Shown here one piece after another: positions 1 through 13,400 of a stretch of DNA of 64,000 nucleotides. The stretch spans positions 14,911,713 to 14,975,712 of the forward strand of contig JAQNBH010000015.1 in assembly GCA_028752905.1 (NCBI GenBank). Reading direction: 5' to 3'. The DNA is from Cladorhizidae sp. MBARI D1340-BT2. Its lineage: Eukaryota > Porifera > Demospongiae > Poecilosclerida > Cladorhizidae. The notes under the pieces were generated by a model. That model made no database searches, was not told the DNA's origin, and saw nothing but the letters and a program-made list of their open reading frames with translations. Each line of letters starts with the position of its first letter. Position 1 is the stretch's first letter. The position numbers were made by a program, and so were the translations under genes.

Positions 1-3000
1 ATGTATCTGCACACTTCACTGTGTGAACTATGTATCTACACACTTCACTGTGTGAACTATGTATCTGCACACTTCACTGTGTGAACTATGTATCTACACA
101 CTTCACTGTGTGAACTATGTATCTACACACTTCACTGTGTGAACTATGTATCTGCACACTTCACTGTGTGAACTATGTATCTACACACTTCACTGTGTGA
201 ACTATGTATCTGCACACTTCACTGTGTGAACTATGTATCTACACACTTCACTGTGTGAACTATGTATCTACACACTTCACTGTGTGAACTATGTATCTAC
301 ACACTTCACTGTGTGAACTATGTATCTACACACTTCACTGTGTGAACTATGTATCTACACACTTCACTATGTGAACTATGTATCTGCACACTTCACTGTG
401 TGAACTATGTATCTACACACTTCACTATGTGAACTATGTATCTGCACACTTCACTGTGTGAACTATGTATCTGCACACTTCACTGTGTGAACTATGTATC
501 TGCACACTTCACTGTGTGAACTATGTATCTACACACTTCACTATGTGAACTATGTATCTGCACACTTCACTGTGTGAACTATGTATCTACACACTTCACT
601 GTGTGAACTATGTATCTGCACACTTCACTGTGTGAACTATGTATCTGCACACTTCACTGTGTGAACTATGTATCTGCACACTTCACTGTGTGAACTATGT
701 ATCTGCACACTTCACTGTGTGAACTATGTATCTACACACTTCACTGTGTGAACTATGTATCTGCCACTTCACTGTGTGAACTATGTATCTGCACACTTCA
801 CTGTGTGAACTATGTATCTGCACACTTCACTGTGTGAACTATGTATCTACACACTTCACTGTGTGAACTATGTATCTACACACTTCACTGTGTGAACTAT
901 GTATCTGCACACTTCACTGTGTGAACTATGTATCTAGCACACTTCACTGTGTGAACTATGTATCTGCACACTTCACTGTGTGAACTATGTATCTACACAC
1001 TTCACTGTGTGAACTATGTATCTGCACACTTCACTGTGTGAACTATGTATCTGCACACTTCACTGTGTGAACTATGTATCTGCACACTTCACTGTGTGAA
1101 CTATGTATCTACACACTTCACTGTGTGAACTATGTATCTACACACTTCACTGTGTGAACTATGTATCTACACACTTCACTGTGTGAACTATGTATCTACA
1201 CACTTCACTGTGTGAACTATGTATCTACACACTTCACTGTGTGAACTATGTATCTACACACTTCACTGTGTGAACTATGTATCTACACACTTCACTGTGT
1301 GAACTATGTATCTACACACTTCACTGTGTGAACTATGTATCTGCACACTTCACTGTGTGAACTATGTATCTGCACACTTCACTGTGTGAACTATGTATCT
1401 ACACACTTCACTGTGTGAACTATGTATCTGCACACTTCACTGTGTGAACTATGTATCTACACACTTCACTGTGTGAACTATGTATCTGCACACTTCACTG
1501 TGTGAACTATGTATCTACACACTTCACTGTGTGAACTATGTATCTGCACACTTCACTGTGTGAACTATGTATCTACACACTTCACTGTGTGAACTATGTA
1601 TCTGCACACTTCACTGTGTGAACTATGTATCTGCACACTTCACTGTGTGAACTATGTATCTACACACTTCACTGTGTGAACTATGTATCTGCACACTTCA
1701 CTGTGTGAACTATGTATCTACACACTTCACTGTGTGAACTATGTATCTGCACACTTCACTGTGTGAACTATGTATCTACACACTTCACTGTGTGAACTAT
1801 GTATCTGCACACTTCACTGTGTGAACTATGTATCTACACACTTCACTGTGTGAACTATGTATCTGCACACTTCACTGTGTGAACTATGTATCTACACACT
1901 TCACTGTGTGAACTATGTATCTACACACTTCACTGTGTGAACTATGTATCTACACACTTCACTGTGTGAACTATGTATCTACACACTTCACTGTGTGAAC
2001 TATGTATCTGCACACTTCACTGTGTGAACTATGTATCTACACACTTCACTGTGTGAACTATGTATCTACACACTTCACTGTGTGAACTATGTATCTGCAC
2101 ACTTCACTGTGTGAACTATGTATCTGCACACTTCACTGTGTGAACTATGTATCTACACACTTCACTGTGTGAACTATGTATCTGCACACTTCACTGTGTG
2201 AACTATGTATCTACACACTTCACTGTGTGAACTATGTATCTGCACACTTCACTGTGTGACTATGTATCTGCACACTTCACTGTGTGAACTATGTATCTAC
2301 ACACTTCACTGTGTGAACTATGTATCTACACACTTCACTGTGTGAACTATGTATCTGCACACTTCACTGTGTGAACTATGTATCTACACACTTCACTGTG
2401 TGAACTATGTATCTACACACTTCACTGTGTGAACTATGTATCTACACACTTCACTGTGTGAACTATGTATCTACACACTTCACTGTGTGAACTATGTATC
2501 TGCACACTTCACTGTGTGAACTATGTATCTACACACTTCACTGTGTGAACTATGTATCTGCACACTTCACTGTGTGAACTATGTATCTACACACTTCACT
2601 GTGTGAACTATGTATCTACACACTTCACTGTGTGAACTATGTATCTACACACTTCACTGTGTGAACTATGTATCTACACACTTCACTGTGTGAACTATGT
2701 ATCTACACACTTCACTGTGTGAACTATGTATCTACACACTTCACTGTGTGAACTATGTATCTACACACTTCACTGTAGTGAACTATGTATCTACACACTT
2801 CACTGTGTGAACTATGTATCTACACACTTCACTGTGTGAACTATGTATCTACACACTTCACTGTGTGAACTATGTATCTACACACTTCACTGTGTGAACT
2901 ATGTATCTACACACTTCACTGTGTGAACTATGTATCTACACACTTCACTGTGTGAACTATGTATCTACACACTTCACTGTGTGAACTATGTATCTACACA

Positions 3001-4343
3001 CTTCACTGTGTGAACTATGTATCTACACACTTCACTGTGTGAACTATGTATCTACACACTTCACTGTGTGAACTATGTATCTACACACTTCACTGTGTGA
3101 ACTATGTATCTACACACTTCACTGTGTGAACTATGTATCTGCACACTTCACTGTGTGAACTATGTATCTACACACTTCACTGTGTGAACTATGTATCTAC
3201 ACACTTCACTGTGTGAACTATGTATCTACACACCTTCACTGTGTGAACTATGTATCTACACACTTCACTGTGTGAACTATGTATCTACACACTTCACTGT
3301 GTGAACTATGTATCTACACACTTCACTGTGTGAACTATGTATCTACACACTTCACTGTGTGAACTATGTATCTACACACTTCACTGTGTGAACTATGTAT
3401 CTACACACTTCACTGTGTGAACTATGTATCTACACACTTCACTGTGTGAACTATGTATCTACACACTTCACTGTGTGAACTATGTATCTACACACTTCAC
3501 TGTGTGAACTATGTATCTACACACTTCACTGTGTGAACTATGTATCTACACACTCACTGGCTGTACTCACTTCCTGTGTGAACTATGTATCTACACACTT
3601 CACTGTGTGAACTATGTATCTACACACTTCACTGTGTGAACTATGTATCTACACACTTCACTGTGTGAACTATGTATCTACACACTTCACTGTGTGAACT
3701 ATGTATCTACACACTTCACTGTGTGAACTATGTATCTACACACTTCACTGTGTGAACTATGTATCTGCACACTTCACTGTGTGAACTATGTATCTGCACA
3801 CTTCACTGTGTGAACTATGTATCTGCACACTTCACTGTGTGACTATGTATCTGCACACTTCACTGTGTGAACTATGTATCTACAACACTTCACTGTGTGA
3901 ACTATGTATCTGCACACTTCACTGTGTGAACTATGTATCTACACACTTCACTGTGTGAACTATGTATCTGCACACTTCACTGTGTGAACTATGTATCTAC
4001 ACACTTCACTGTGTGAACTATGTATCTACACACTTCACTGTGTGAACTATGTATCTACACACTTCACTGTGTGAACTATGTATCTACACACTTCACTGTG
4101 TGAACTATGTATCTGCACACTTCACTGTGTGAACTATGTATCTGCACACTTTCACTGTGTGAACTATGTATCTACACACTTCACTGTGTGAACTATGTAT
4201 CTACACACTTCACTGTGTGAACTATGTATCTACACACTTCACTGTGTGAACTATGTATCTGCACACTTCACTGTGTGAACTATGTATCTGCACACTTCAC
4301 TGTGTGAACTATGTATCTGCACACTTCACTGTGTGAACTATGT
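1..4343. repeat. 29-bp satellite array, first block
   Basis: About 150 head-to-tail copies of a 29-bp unit; positions 1-29 are a representative copy. The array runs from the first base of the window to the N gap. Two main variants differ at one base, reading TCTGCACAC or TCTACACAC. Rarer variants read CACTATGTG instead of CACTGTGTG, or carry 1-2 base indels. Each unit contains overlapping dyads: TTCAC-TGT-GTGAA, and CACAC-TTCACT-GTGTG. The stretches 2590-3130 and 3160-3765 are almost purely the A variant, while 1421-1900 largely alternates G and A, giving a 58-bp dimer. There is no unit-long open frame and no spacer. Confidence 0.98.
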
Positions 4344-4443
4344 NNNNNNNNNNNNNNNNNNNNNNNNNNNNNNNNNNNNNNNNNNNNNNNNNNNNNNNNN
4401 NNNNNNNNNNNNNNNNNNNNNNNNNNNNNNNNNNNNNNNNNNN
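4344..4443. other. Assembly gap (100 N)
   Basis: Exactly 100 N characters, the usual placeholder for a gap of unknown length. It lies at the end of the first satellite block, so the true array length and the link to the 53-bp minisatellite are uncertain. Confidence 0.99.
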
Positions 4444-4601
4444 GGGAAATATGTTGAAAAAGGTGATCCTTGTACACCTTCAGAATCTCTCGCCCTCACC
4501 AACCAAGTCGATGTTTCTAAACACACACGCACTTCTATGCATAATCTGCACATTGCAGTCACTAGTTGTGAATGTAAACACGGCATTAGTGTGCTTCACT
4601 G

Positions 4602-6613
4602 CCTCAACACCTAGATGCACTCTGCCATGGGGCCGGAGAGAATGACTGGTCCAGCCTCAAACACCTATATGCACTCTGCCATGGGGCCGGAGAGAATGAC
4701 TGGTCCAGCCTCAACACCTATATGCACTCTGCCATGGGGCCGGAGAGAATGGACTGGTCCAGCCCCCAACACCCTATATGCACTCCACCATGGGGCAGGA
4801 GAGAATGACTGGTCCAGCCTCAACACCTATATGCACTCCACCATGGGGCCAGGAGAGAATGACTGGTCCAGCCTCAACACCTATATGCACTCCACCATGG
4901 GGCAGGAGAGAGTGACTGTCCAGCCTCAACACCTATATGCACTCTGCCATGGGGCAGGAGAGAATGACTGGTCCAGCCTCAACACCTATATGCACTCCAC
5001 CATGGGGCAGGAGAGAATGACTGGTCCAGCCTCAACACCTATATGCACTCCACCATGGGGCAGGAGAGAATGACTGGTCCAGCCTCAACACCTATATGCA
5101 CTCCACCATGGGGCAGGAGGGAATGACTGGTCCAGCCCCAACACCTATATGCACTCTGCCATGGGGCAGGAGAGAATGACTGGTCTTGCCTCAACACCTA
5201 TATGCACTCCACCATGGGGCAGGAGAGAATGACTGGTCCAGCCTCCACACCTATATGCACTCCACCATGGGGCAGGAGAGAATGACTGGTCCAGCCTCAA
5301 CACCTATATGCACTCCACCATGGGGCAGGAGAGAATGACTGGTCCAGCCTCAACACCTATATGCACTCCACCATGGGGCAGGAGAGAGTGACTGGTCCAG
5401 CCTCAACACCTATATGCACTCTGCCATGGGGCAGGAGAGAATGACTGGTCCAGCCTCAACACCTATATGCACTCCACCATGGGGCAGGAGAGAATGACTG
5501 GTCAGCCTCAACACCTATATGCACTCCACCATGGGGCAGGAGAGAATGACTGGTCCAGCCTCAACACCTATATGCACTCTGCCATGGGGCAGGAGAGAGT
5601 GACTGGTCCAGCCTCAACACCTATATGCACTCCACCATGGGGCAGGAGAGAATGACTGGTCCAGCCTCAACACCTATATGCACTCCACCATGGGGCAGGA
5701 GAGAATGACTGGTCCAGCCTCAACACCTATATGCACTCCACCATGGGGCAGGAGAGAATGACTGGTCCAGCCTCAACACCTATATGCACTCCACCATGGG
5801 GCAGGAGAGAATGACTGGTCCAGTCTCAACACCTATATGCACTCCACCATGGGGCAGGAGAGAATGACTGGTCCAGCCTCAACACCTATATGCACTCCAC
5901 CATGGGGCAGGAGAGAATGACTGGTCCAGCCTCAACACCTATATGCACTCCACCATGGGGCAGGAGAGAATGACTGGTCCAGCCTCAACACCTATATGCA
6001 CTCCACCATGGGGCAGGAGAGAATGACTGGTCAGCCTCAACACCTATATGCACTCCACCATGGGGCAGGAGAGAATGACTGGTCCAGTCTCAACACCTAT
6101 ATGCACTCCACCATGGGGCAGGAGAGAATGACTGGTCCAGCCTCAACACCTATATGCACTCCACCATGGGGCAGGAGAGAATGACTGGTCCAGCCTCAAC
6201 ACCTATATGCACTCCACCATGGGGCAGGAGAGAATGACTGGTCCAGTCTCAACACCTATATGCACTCCACCATGGGGCAGGAGAGAATTGACTGGTCCAG
6301 CCTCAACACCTATATGCACTCCACCATGGGGCAGGAGAGAATGACTGGTCCAGCCTCAACACCTATATGCACTCCACCATGGGGCAGGAGAGAATGACTG
6401 GTCCAGCCTCAACACCTATATGCACTCCACCATGGGGCAGGAGAGAATGACTGGTCCAGCCTCAACACCTATATGCACTCCACCATGGGGCAGGAGAGAA
6501 TGACTGGTCAGCCTCAACACCTATATGCACTCCACCATGGGGCAGGAGAGAATGACTGGTCCAGCCTCAACACCTATATGCACTCCACCATGGGGCAGGA
6601 GAGAATGACTGGT
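4602..6613. repeat. 53-bp minisatellite
   Basis: About 38 copies of a 53-bp unit containing CCATGGGGCAGGAGAGAATG and CTGGTCCAGCCTCAACACC. The first three copies carry GGGGCCGGAGAG and CTCTGCC, while most later copies carry GGGGCAGGAGAG and CTCCACC, so the left edge looks older or less homogenised. Because 53 is not a multiple of 3, every frame is visited in turn, and the Met-rich open frames seen here (up to 152 codons) are by-products of the repeat. Confidence 0.97.
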
Positions 6614-6822
6614 CTAGATCTTGTGCATATCCACTATGGAATGGAACTAAATTTAGATGACGAATAAATATTTTAGCTGGCCAGAATCCATGAAGAATGC
6701 TTCTTACACAGATGTACAAATACATAGCTGACTCAAACAAGTTTGTTTTATTACAACCATTCAAAATGCAATGCATATAAATATTATTTGGCTGATATAT
6801 ATTACAACTTATTCTCAAGTGT

Positions 6823-6963
6823 ATTAAAATCACCTTCTCAATCATCAACTTCAATTTTTATTCACTAGACGTTTCGACTAGATGCTCGATGAAGACTAGA
6901 GCATCTAGTCGAAACGTCGAGTGAATAAAAATTGAAGTGGATTATTGAGAAGGTGATTTTAAT
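6823..6963. repeat. Long hairpin with hammerhead-like core
   Basis: An inverted repeat: arms 6823-6887 and 6899-6963 (65 bp, about 3 mismatches) around an 11-nt loop. Each arm carries GTCGAAACGTC followed by AGTGAATAAAAATTGAAG. Around 6888-6918 the plus strand reads GATGAA, then stem GACTAG, loop AGCAT, stem CTAGTC, then GAAACGTC. This resembles the hammerhead ribozyme core (CUGAUGA, stem II, GAAA). Such cores are known in Penelope-like element termini and retrozymes, where inverted end copies are common. No reverse transcriptase of that type is adjacent. A diverged single copy lies at 45590-45640 on the minus strand. Confidence 0.7.
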
Positions 6964-7145
6964 GTTATTATGTCAACTGAGAGTTCATTGAGAGTATATA
7001 TTATGTCTTATTTGGGAAAAAACCCTTTACAATCCTGGGTACAGCCTTGGTGGCGAACCTGTTTCCGTGGGGGGGAAGTCAAATGCTTGAATGGCCTGCT
7101 AGTTTCTTCAGTGCCTCAAGAGACTTGTTCCTATGTAATCTGCCT

Positions 7146-7146
<1 letters not shown>

Positions 7147-7224
<78 letters not shown>
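7147..7224. repeat. (GA)n microsatellite
   Basis: About 39 uninterrupted GA dinucleotides. The Arg-Glu repeat frames that overlap it are artefacts. Confidence 0.97.
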
Positions 7225-7227
<3 letters not shown>

Positions 7228-7442
7228 GGTCCTTCTTAGTCTGGCGAGAAATTAAGCTCCTTTAACTCGCTCATAGGATTAGGTCCTCTCTTTTTTCAAA
7301 TATGGGAAGTTTTAGTGAGTGTGCATTATAAAGAAACAGTGTTTAGTAAGCGTCTAATCTCAGTTTAAGCACCTGTTTTCTTGCAGGTTGGGATTAGGAG
7401 TAGAGTGCTAAACAACCAGAGTTTACGGTATATATATCCCAT

Positions 7443-7464
7443 CCCCCCCCCCCCCCCCCCCCCC
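7443..7464. repeat. Poly-C tract
   Basis: A run of 22 C just before the second satellite block restarts. Homopolymers of this length are prone to consensus error. Confidence 0.95.
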
Positions 7465-7489
7465 TTTTTCCCTCTCTCCCTTTCTGGAG

Positions 7490-10400
7490 GTGAACTATGT
7501 ATCTACACATTTCACTGTGTGAACTATGTATCTGCACACTTCACTGTGTGAACTATGTATCTGCACACTTCACTGTGTGAACTATGTATCTACAACACTT
7601 CACTGTGTGAACTATGTATCTACACACTTCACTGTGTGAACTATGTATCTGCACACTTCACTGTGTGAACTATGTATCTGCACACTTCACTGTGTGAACT
7701 ATGTATCTACACACTTCACTGTGTGAACTATGTATCTGCACACTTCACTGTGTGAACTATGTATCTACACACTTCACTGTGTGAACTATGTATCTGCACA
7801 CTTCACTGTGTGAACTATGTATCTACACACTTCACTGTGTGAACTATGTATCTACACACTTCACTGTGTGAACTATGTATCTACACACTTCACTGTGTGA
7901 ACTATGTATCTACACACTTCACTGTGTGAACTATGTATCTACACACTTCACTGTGTGAACTATGTATCTACACACTTCACTGTGTGAACTATGTATCTAC
8001 ACACTTCACTGTGTGAACTATGTATCTACACACTTCACTGTGTGAACTATGTATCTACACACTTCACTGTGTGAAACTATGTATCTACACACTTCACTGT
8101 GTGAACTATGTATCTGCACACTTCACTGTGTGAACTATGTATCTACACACTTCACTGTGTGAACTATGTATCTACACACTTCACTGTGTGAACTATGTAT
8201 CTACACACTTCACTGTGTGAACTATGTATCTACACACTTCACTGTGTGAACTATGTATCTACACACTTCACTGTGTGAACTATGTATCTACACACTTCAC
8301 TGTGTGAACTATGTATCTACACACTTCACTGTGTGAACTATGTATCTGCACACTTCACTGTGTGAACTATGTATCTACACACTTCACTGTGTGAACTATG
8401 TATCTACACACTTCACTGTGTGAACTATGTATCTACACACTTCACTGTGTGAACTATGTATCTGCACACTTCACTGTGTGAACTATGTATCTACACACTT
8501 CAGTGTGAACTATGTATCTACACACTTCACTGTGTGAACTATGTATCTGCACACTTCACTGTGTGAACTATGTATCTGCACACTTCACTGTGTGAACTAT
8601 GTATCTACACACTTCACTGTGTGAACTATGTATCTGCACACTTCACTGTGTGAACTATGTATCTGCACACTTCACTGTGTGAACTATGTATCTACACACT
8701 TCACTGTGTGAACTATGTATCTGCACACTTCACTGTGTGAACTATGTATCTACACACTTCACTGTGTGAACTATGTATCTACACACTTCACTGTGTGAAC
8801 TATGTATCTACACACTTCACTGTGTGAACTATGTATCTTGCACACTTCACTGTGTGAACTATGTATCTACACACTTCACTGTGTGAACTATGTATCTGCA
8901 CACTTCACTGTGTGAACTATGTATCTACACACTTCACTGTGTGAACTATGTATCTACACACTTCACTGTGTGAACTATGTATCTGCACACTTCACTGTGT
9001 GAACTATGTATCTACACACTTCACTGTGTGAACTATGTATCTACACACTTCACTGTGTGAACTATGTATCTACACACTTCACTGTGTGAACTATGTATCT
9101 ACACACTTCACTGTGTGAACTATGTATCTACACACTTCCACTGTGTGAACTATGTATCTGCACACTTCACTGTGTGAACTATGTATCTACACACTTCACT
9201 GTGTGAACTATGTATCTACACACTTCACTGTGTGAACTATGTATCTACACACTTCACTGTGTGAACTATGTATCTACACACTTCACTGTGTGAACTATGT
9301 ATCTACACACTTCACTGTGTGAACTATGTATCTACACACTTCACTATGTGAACTATGTATCTGCACACTTCACTGTGTGAACTATGTATCTACACACTTC
9401 ACTGTGTGAACTATGTATCTGCACACTTCACTGTGTGAACTATGTATCTGCACACTTCACTGTGTGAACTATGTATCTACACACTTCACTGTGTGAACTA
9501 TGTATCTGCACACTTCACTGTGTGAACTATGTATCTACACACTTCACTGTGTGAACTATGTATCTACACACTTCACTGTGTGAACTATGTATCTGCACAC
9601 TTCACTGTGTGAACTATGTATCTACACACTTCACTGTGTGAACTATGTATCTGCACACTTCACTGTGTGAACTATGTATCTACACACTTCACTGTGTGAA
9701 CTATGTATCTACACACTTCACTGTGTGAACTATGTATCTACACACTTCACTGTGTGAACTATGTATCTACACACTTCACTGTGTGAACTATGTATCTACA
9801 CACTTCACTATGTGAACTATGTATCTGCACACTTCACTGTGTGAACTATGTATCTACACACTTCACTATGTGAACTATGTATCTGCACACTTCACTGTGT
9901 GAACTATGTATCTGCACACTTCACTGTGTGAACTATGTATCTGCACACTTCACTGTGTGAACTATGTATCTACACACTTCACTATGTGAACTATGTATCT
10001 GCACACTTCACTGTGTGAACTATGTATCTACACACTTCACTGTGTGAACTATGTATCTGCACACTTCACTGTGTGAACTATGCATCTGCACACTTCACTG
10101 TGTGAACTATGTATCTGCACACTTCACTGTGTGAACTATGTATCTGCACACTTCACTGTGTGAACTATGTATCTACACACTTCACTGTGTGAACTATGTA
10201 TCTGCACACTTCACTGTGTGAACTATGTATCTGCACACTTCACTGTGTGAACTATGTATCTGCACACTTCACTGTGTGAACTATGTATCTACACACTTCA
10301 CTGTGTGAACTATGTATCTACACACTTCACTGTGTGAACTATGTATCTGCACACTTCACTGTGTGAACTATGTATCTGCACACTTCACTGTGTGAACTAT

Positions 10401-13400
10401 GTATCTGCACACTTCACTGTGTGAACTATGTATCTACACACTTCACTGTGTGAACTATGTATCTGCACACTTCACTGTGTGAACTATGTATCTGCACACT
10501 TCACTGTGTGAACTATGTATCTGCACACTTCACTGTGTGAACTATGTATCTACACACTTCACTGTGTGAACTATGTATCTACACACTTCACTGTGTGAAC
10601 TATGTATCTACACACTTCACTGTGTGAACTATGTATCTACACACTTCACTGTGTGAACTATGTATCTACACACTTCACTGTGTGAACTATGTATCTAGCA
10701 CACTTCACTGTGTGAACTATGTATCTGCACACTTCACTGTGTGAACTATGTATCTACACACTTCACTGTGTGAACTATGTATCTGCACACTTCACTGTGT
10801 GAACTATGTATCTGCACACTTCACTGTGTGAACTATGTATCTGACACACTTCACTGTGTGAACTATGTATCTACACACTTCACTGTGTGAACTATGTATC
10901 TGCACACTTCACTGTGTGAACTATGTATCTGCACACTTCACTGTGTGAACTATGTATCTACACACTTCACTGTGTGAACTATGTATCTGCACACTTCACT
11001 GTGTGAACTATGTATCTACACACTTCACTGTGTGAACTATGTATCTGCACACTTCACTGTGTGAACTATGTATCTGCACACTTCACTGTGTGAACTATGT
11101 ATCTGACACACTTCACTGTGTGAACTATGTATCTGCACACTTCACTGTGTGAACTATGTATCTACACACTTCACTGTGTGAACTATGTATCTGCACACTT
11201 CACTGTGTGAACTATGTATCTACACACTTCACTGTGTGAACTATGTATCTGCACACTTCACTGTGTGAACTATGTATCTACACACTTCACTGTGTGAACT
11301 ATGTATCTGCACACTTCACTGTGTGAACTATGCATCTACACACTGTCACTGTGTGAACTATGTATCTACACACTTCACTGTGTGAACTATGTATCTACAC
11401 ACTTCACTGTGTGAACTATGTATCTACACACTTCACTGTGTGAACTATGTATCTGCACACTTCACTGTGTGAACTATGTATCTACACACTTCACTGTGTG
11501 AACTATGTATCTACACACTTCACTGTGTGAACTATGTATCTGCACACTTCACTGTGTGAACTATGTATCTACACACTTCACTGTGTGAACTATGTATCTA
11601 CACACTTCACTGTGTGAACTATGTATCTGCACACTTCACTGTGTGAACTATGTATCTACACACTTCACTGTGTGAACTATGTATCTGCACACTTCACTGT
11701 GTGGACTATGTATCTGCACACTTCACTGTGTGAACTATGTATCTACACACTTCACTGTGTGAACTATGTATCTACACACTTCACTGTGTGAACTATGTAT
11801 CTTCACACTTCACTGTGTGAACTATGTATCTACACACTTCACTGTGTGAACTATGTATCTACACACTTCACTGTGTGAACTATGTATCTACACACTTCAC
11901 TGTGTGAACTATGTATCTACACACTTCACTGTGTGAACTATGTATCTGCACACTTCACTGTGTGAACTATGTATCTACACACTTCACTGTGTGAACTATG
12001 TATCTGCACACTTCACTGTGTGAACTATGTATCTACACACTTCACTGTGTGAACTATGTATCTGCACACTTCACTGTGTGAACTATGTATCTGCACACTT
12101 CACTGTGTGAACTATGTATCTGCACACTTCACTGTGTGAACTATGTATCTGCACACTTCACTGTGTGAACTATGTATCTACACACTTCACTGTGTGAACT
12201 ATGTATCTACACACTTCACTGTGTGAACTATGCATCTACACACTTCACTGTGTGAACTATGTATCTACACACTTCACTGTGTGAACTATGTATCTACACA
12301 CTTCACTGTGTGAACTATGTATCTACACACTTCACTGTGTGAACTATGTATCTACACACTTCACTGTGTGAACTATGTATCTACACACTTCACTGTGTGA
12401 ACTATGCATCTACACACTTCACTGTGTGAACTATGTATCTACACACTTCACTGTGTGAACTATGTATCTACACACTTCACTGTGTGAACTATGTATCTAC
12501 ACACTTCACTGTGTGAACTATGTATCTACACACTTCACTGTGTGAACTATGTATCTACACACTTCACTGTGTGAACTATGTATCTGCACACTTCACTGTG
12601 TGAACTATGTATCTACACACTTCACTGTGTGAACTATGTATCTACACACTTCACTGTGTGAACTATGTCATCTACACACTTCACTGTGTGAACTATGTAT
12701 CTACACACTTCACTGTGTGAACTATGTATCTACACACTTCACTGTGTGAACTATGTATCTACACACTTCACTGTGTGAACTATGTATCTACACACTTCAC
12801 TGTGTGAACTATGTATCTACACACTTCACTGTGTGAACTATGTATCTACACACTTCACTGTGTGAACTATGCATCTACACACTTCACTGTGTGAACTATG
12901 TATCTACACACTTCACTGTGTGAACTATGTATCTGCACACTTCACTGTGTGAACTATGTATCTACACACTTCACTGTGTGAACTATGTATCTACACACTT
13001 CACTGTGTGAACTATGCATCTACACACTTCACTGTGTGAACTATGTATCTACACACTTCACTGTGTGAACTATGTATCTACACACTTCACTGTGTGAACT
13101 ATGTATCTACACACTTCACTGTGTGAACTATGTATCTACACACTTCACTGTGTGAACTATGTATCTACACACTTCACTGTGTGAACTATGTATCTACACA
13201 CTTCACTGTGTGAACTATGTATCTACACACTTCACTGTGTGAACTATGTATCTGCACACTTCACTGTGTGAACTATGTATCTGCACACTTCACTGTGTGA
13301 ACTATGTATCTGCACACTTCACTGTGTGAACTATGTATCTACACACTTCACTGTGTGAACTATGTATCTGCACACTTCACTGTGTGAACTATGTATCTAC

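Noticed and set aside
1..4343. Telomeric repeat at the window start
   Set aside because: No TTAGGG-type motif; unit length and sequence are those of a satellite.
4615..6667. Met/His-rich repetitive proteins
   Set aside because: The 53-bp period rotates the frame; the open stretches follow from the repeat and are interrupted by stops every few units.
6970..7265. Arg-Glu repeat protein
   Set aside because: It is the GA microsatellite read in two frames.
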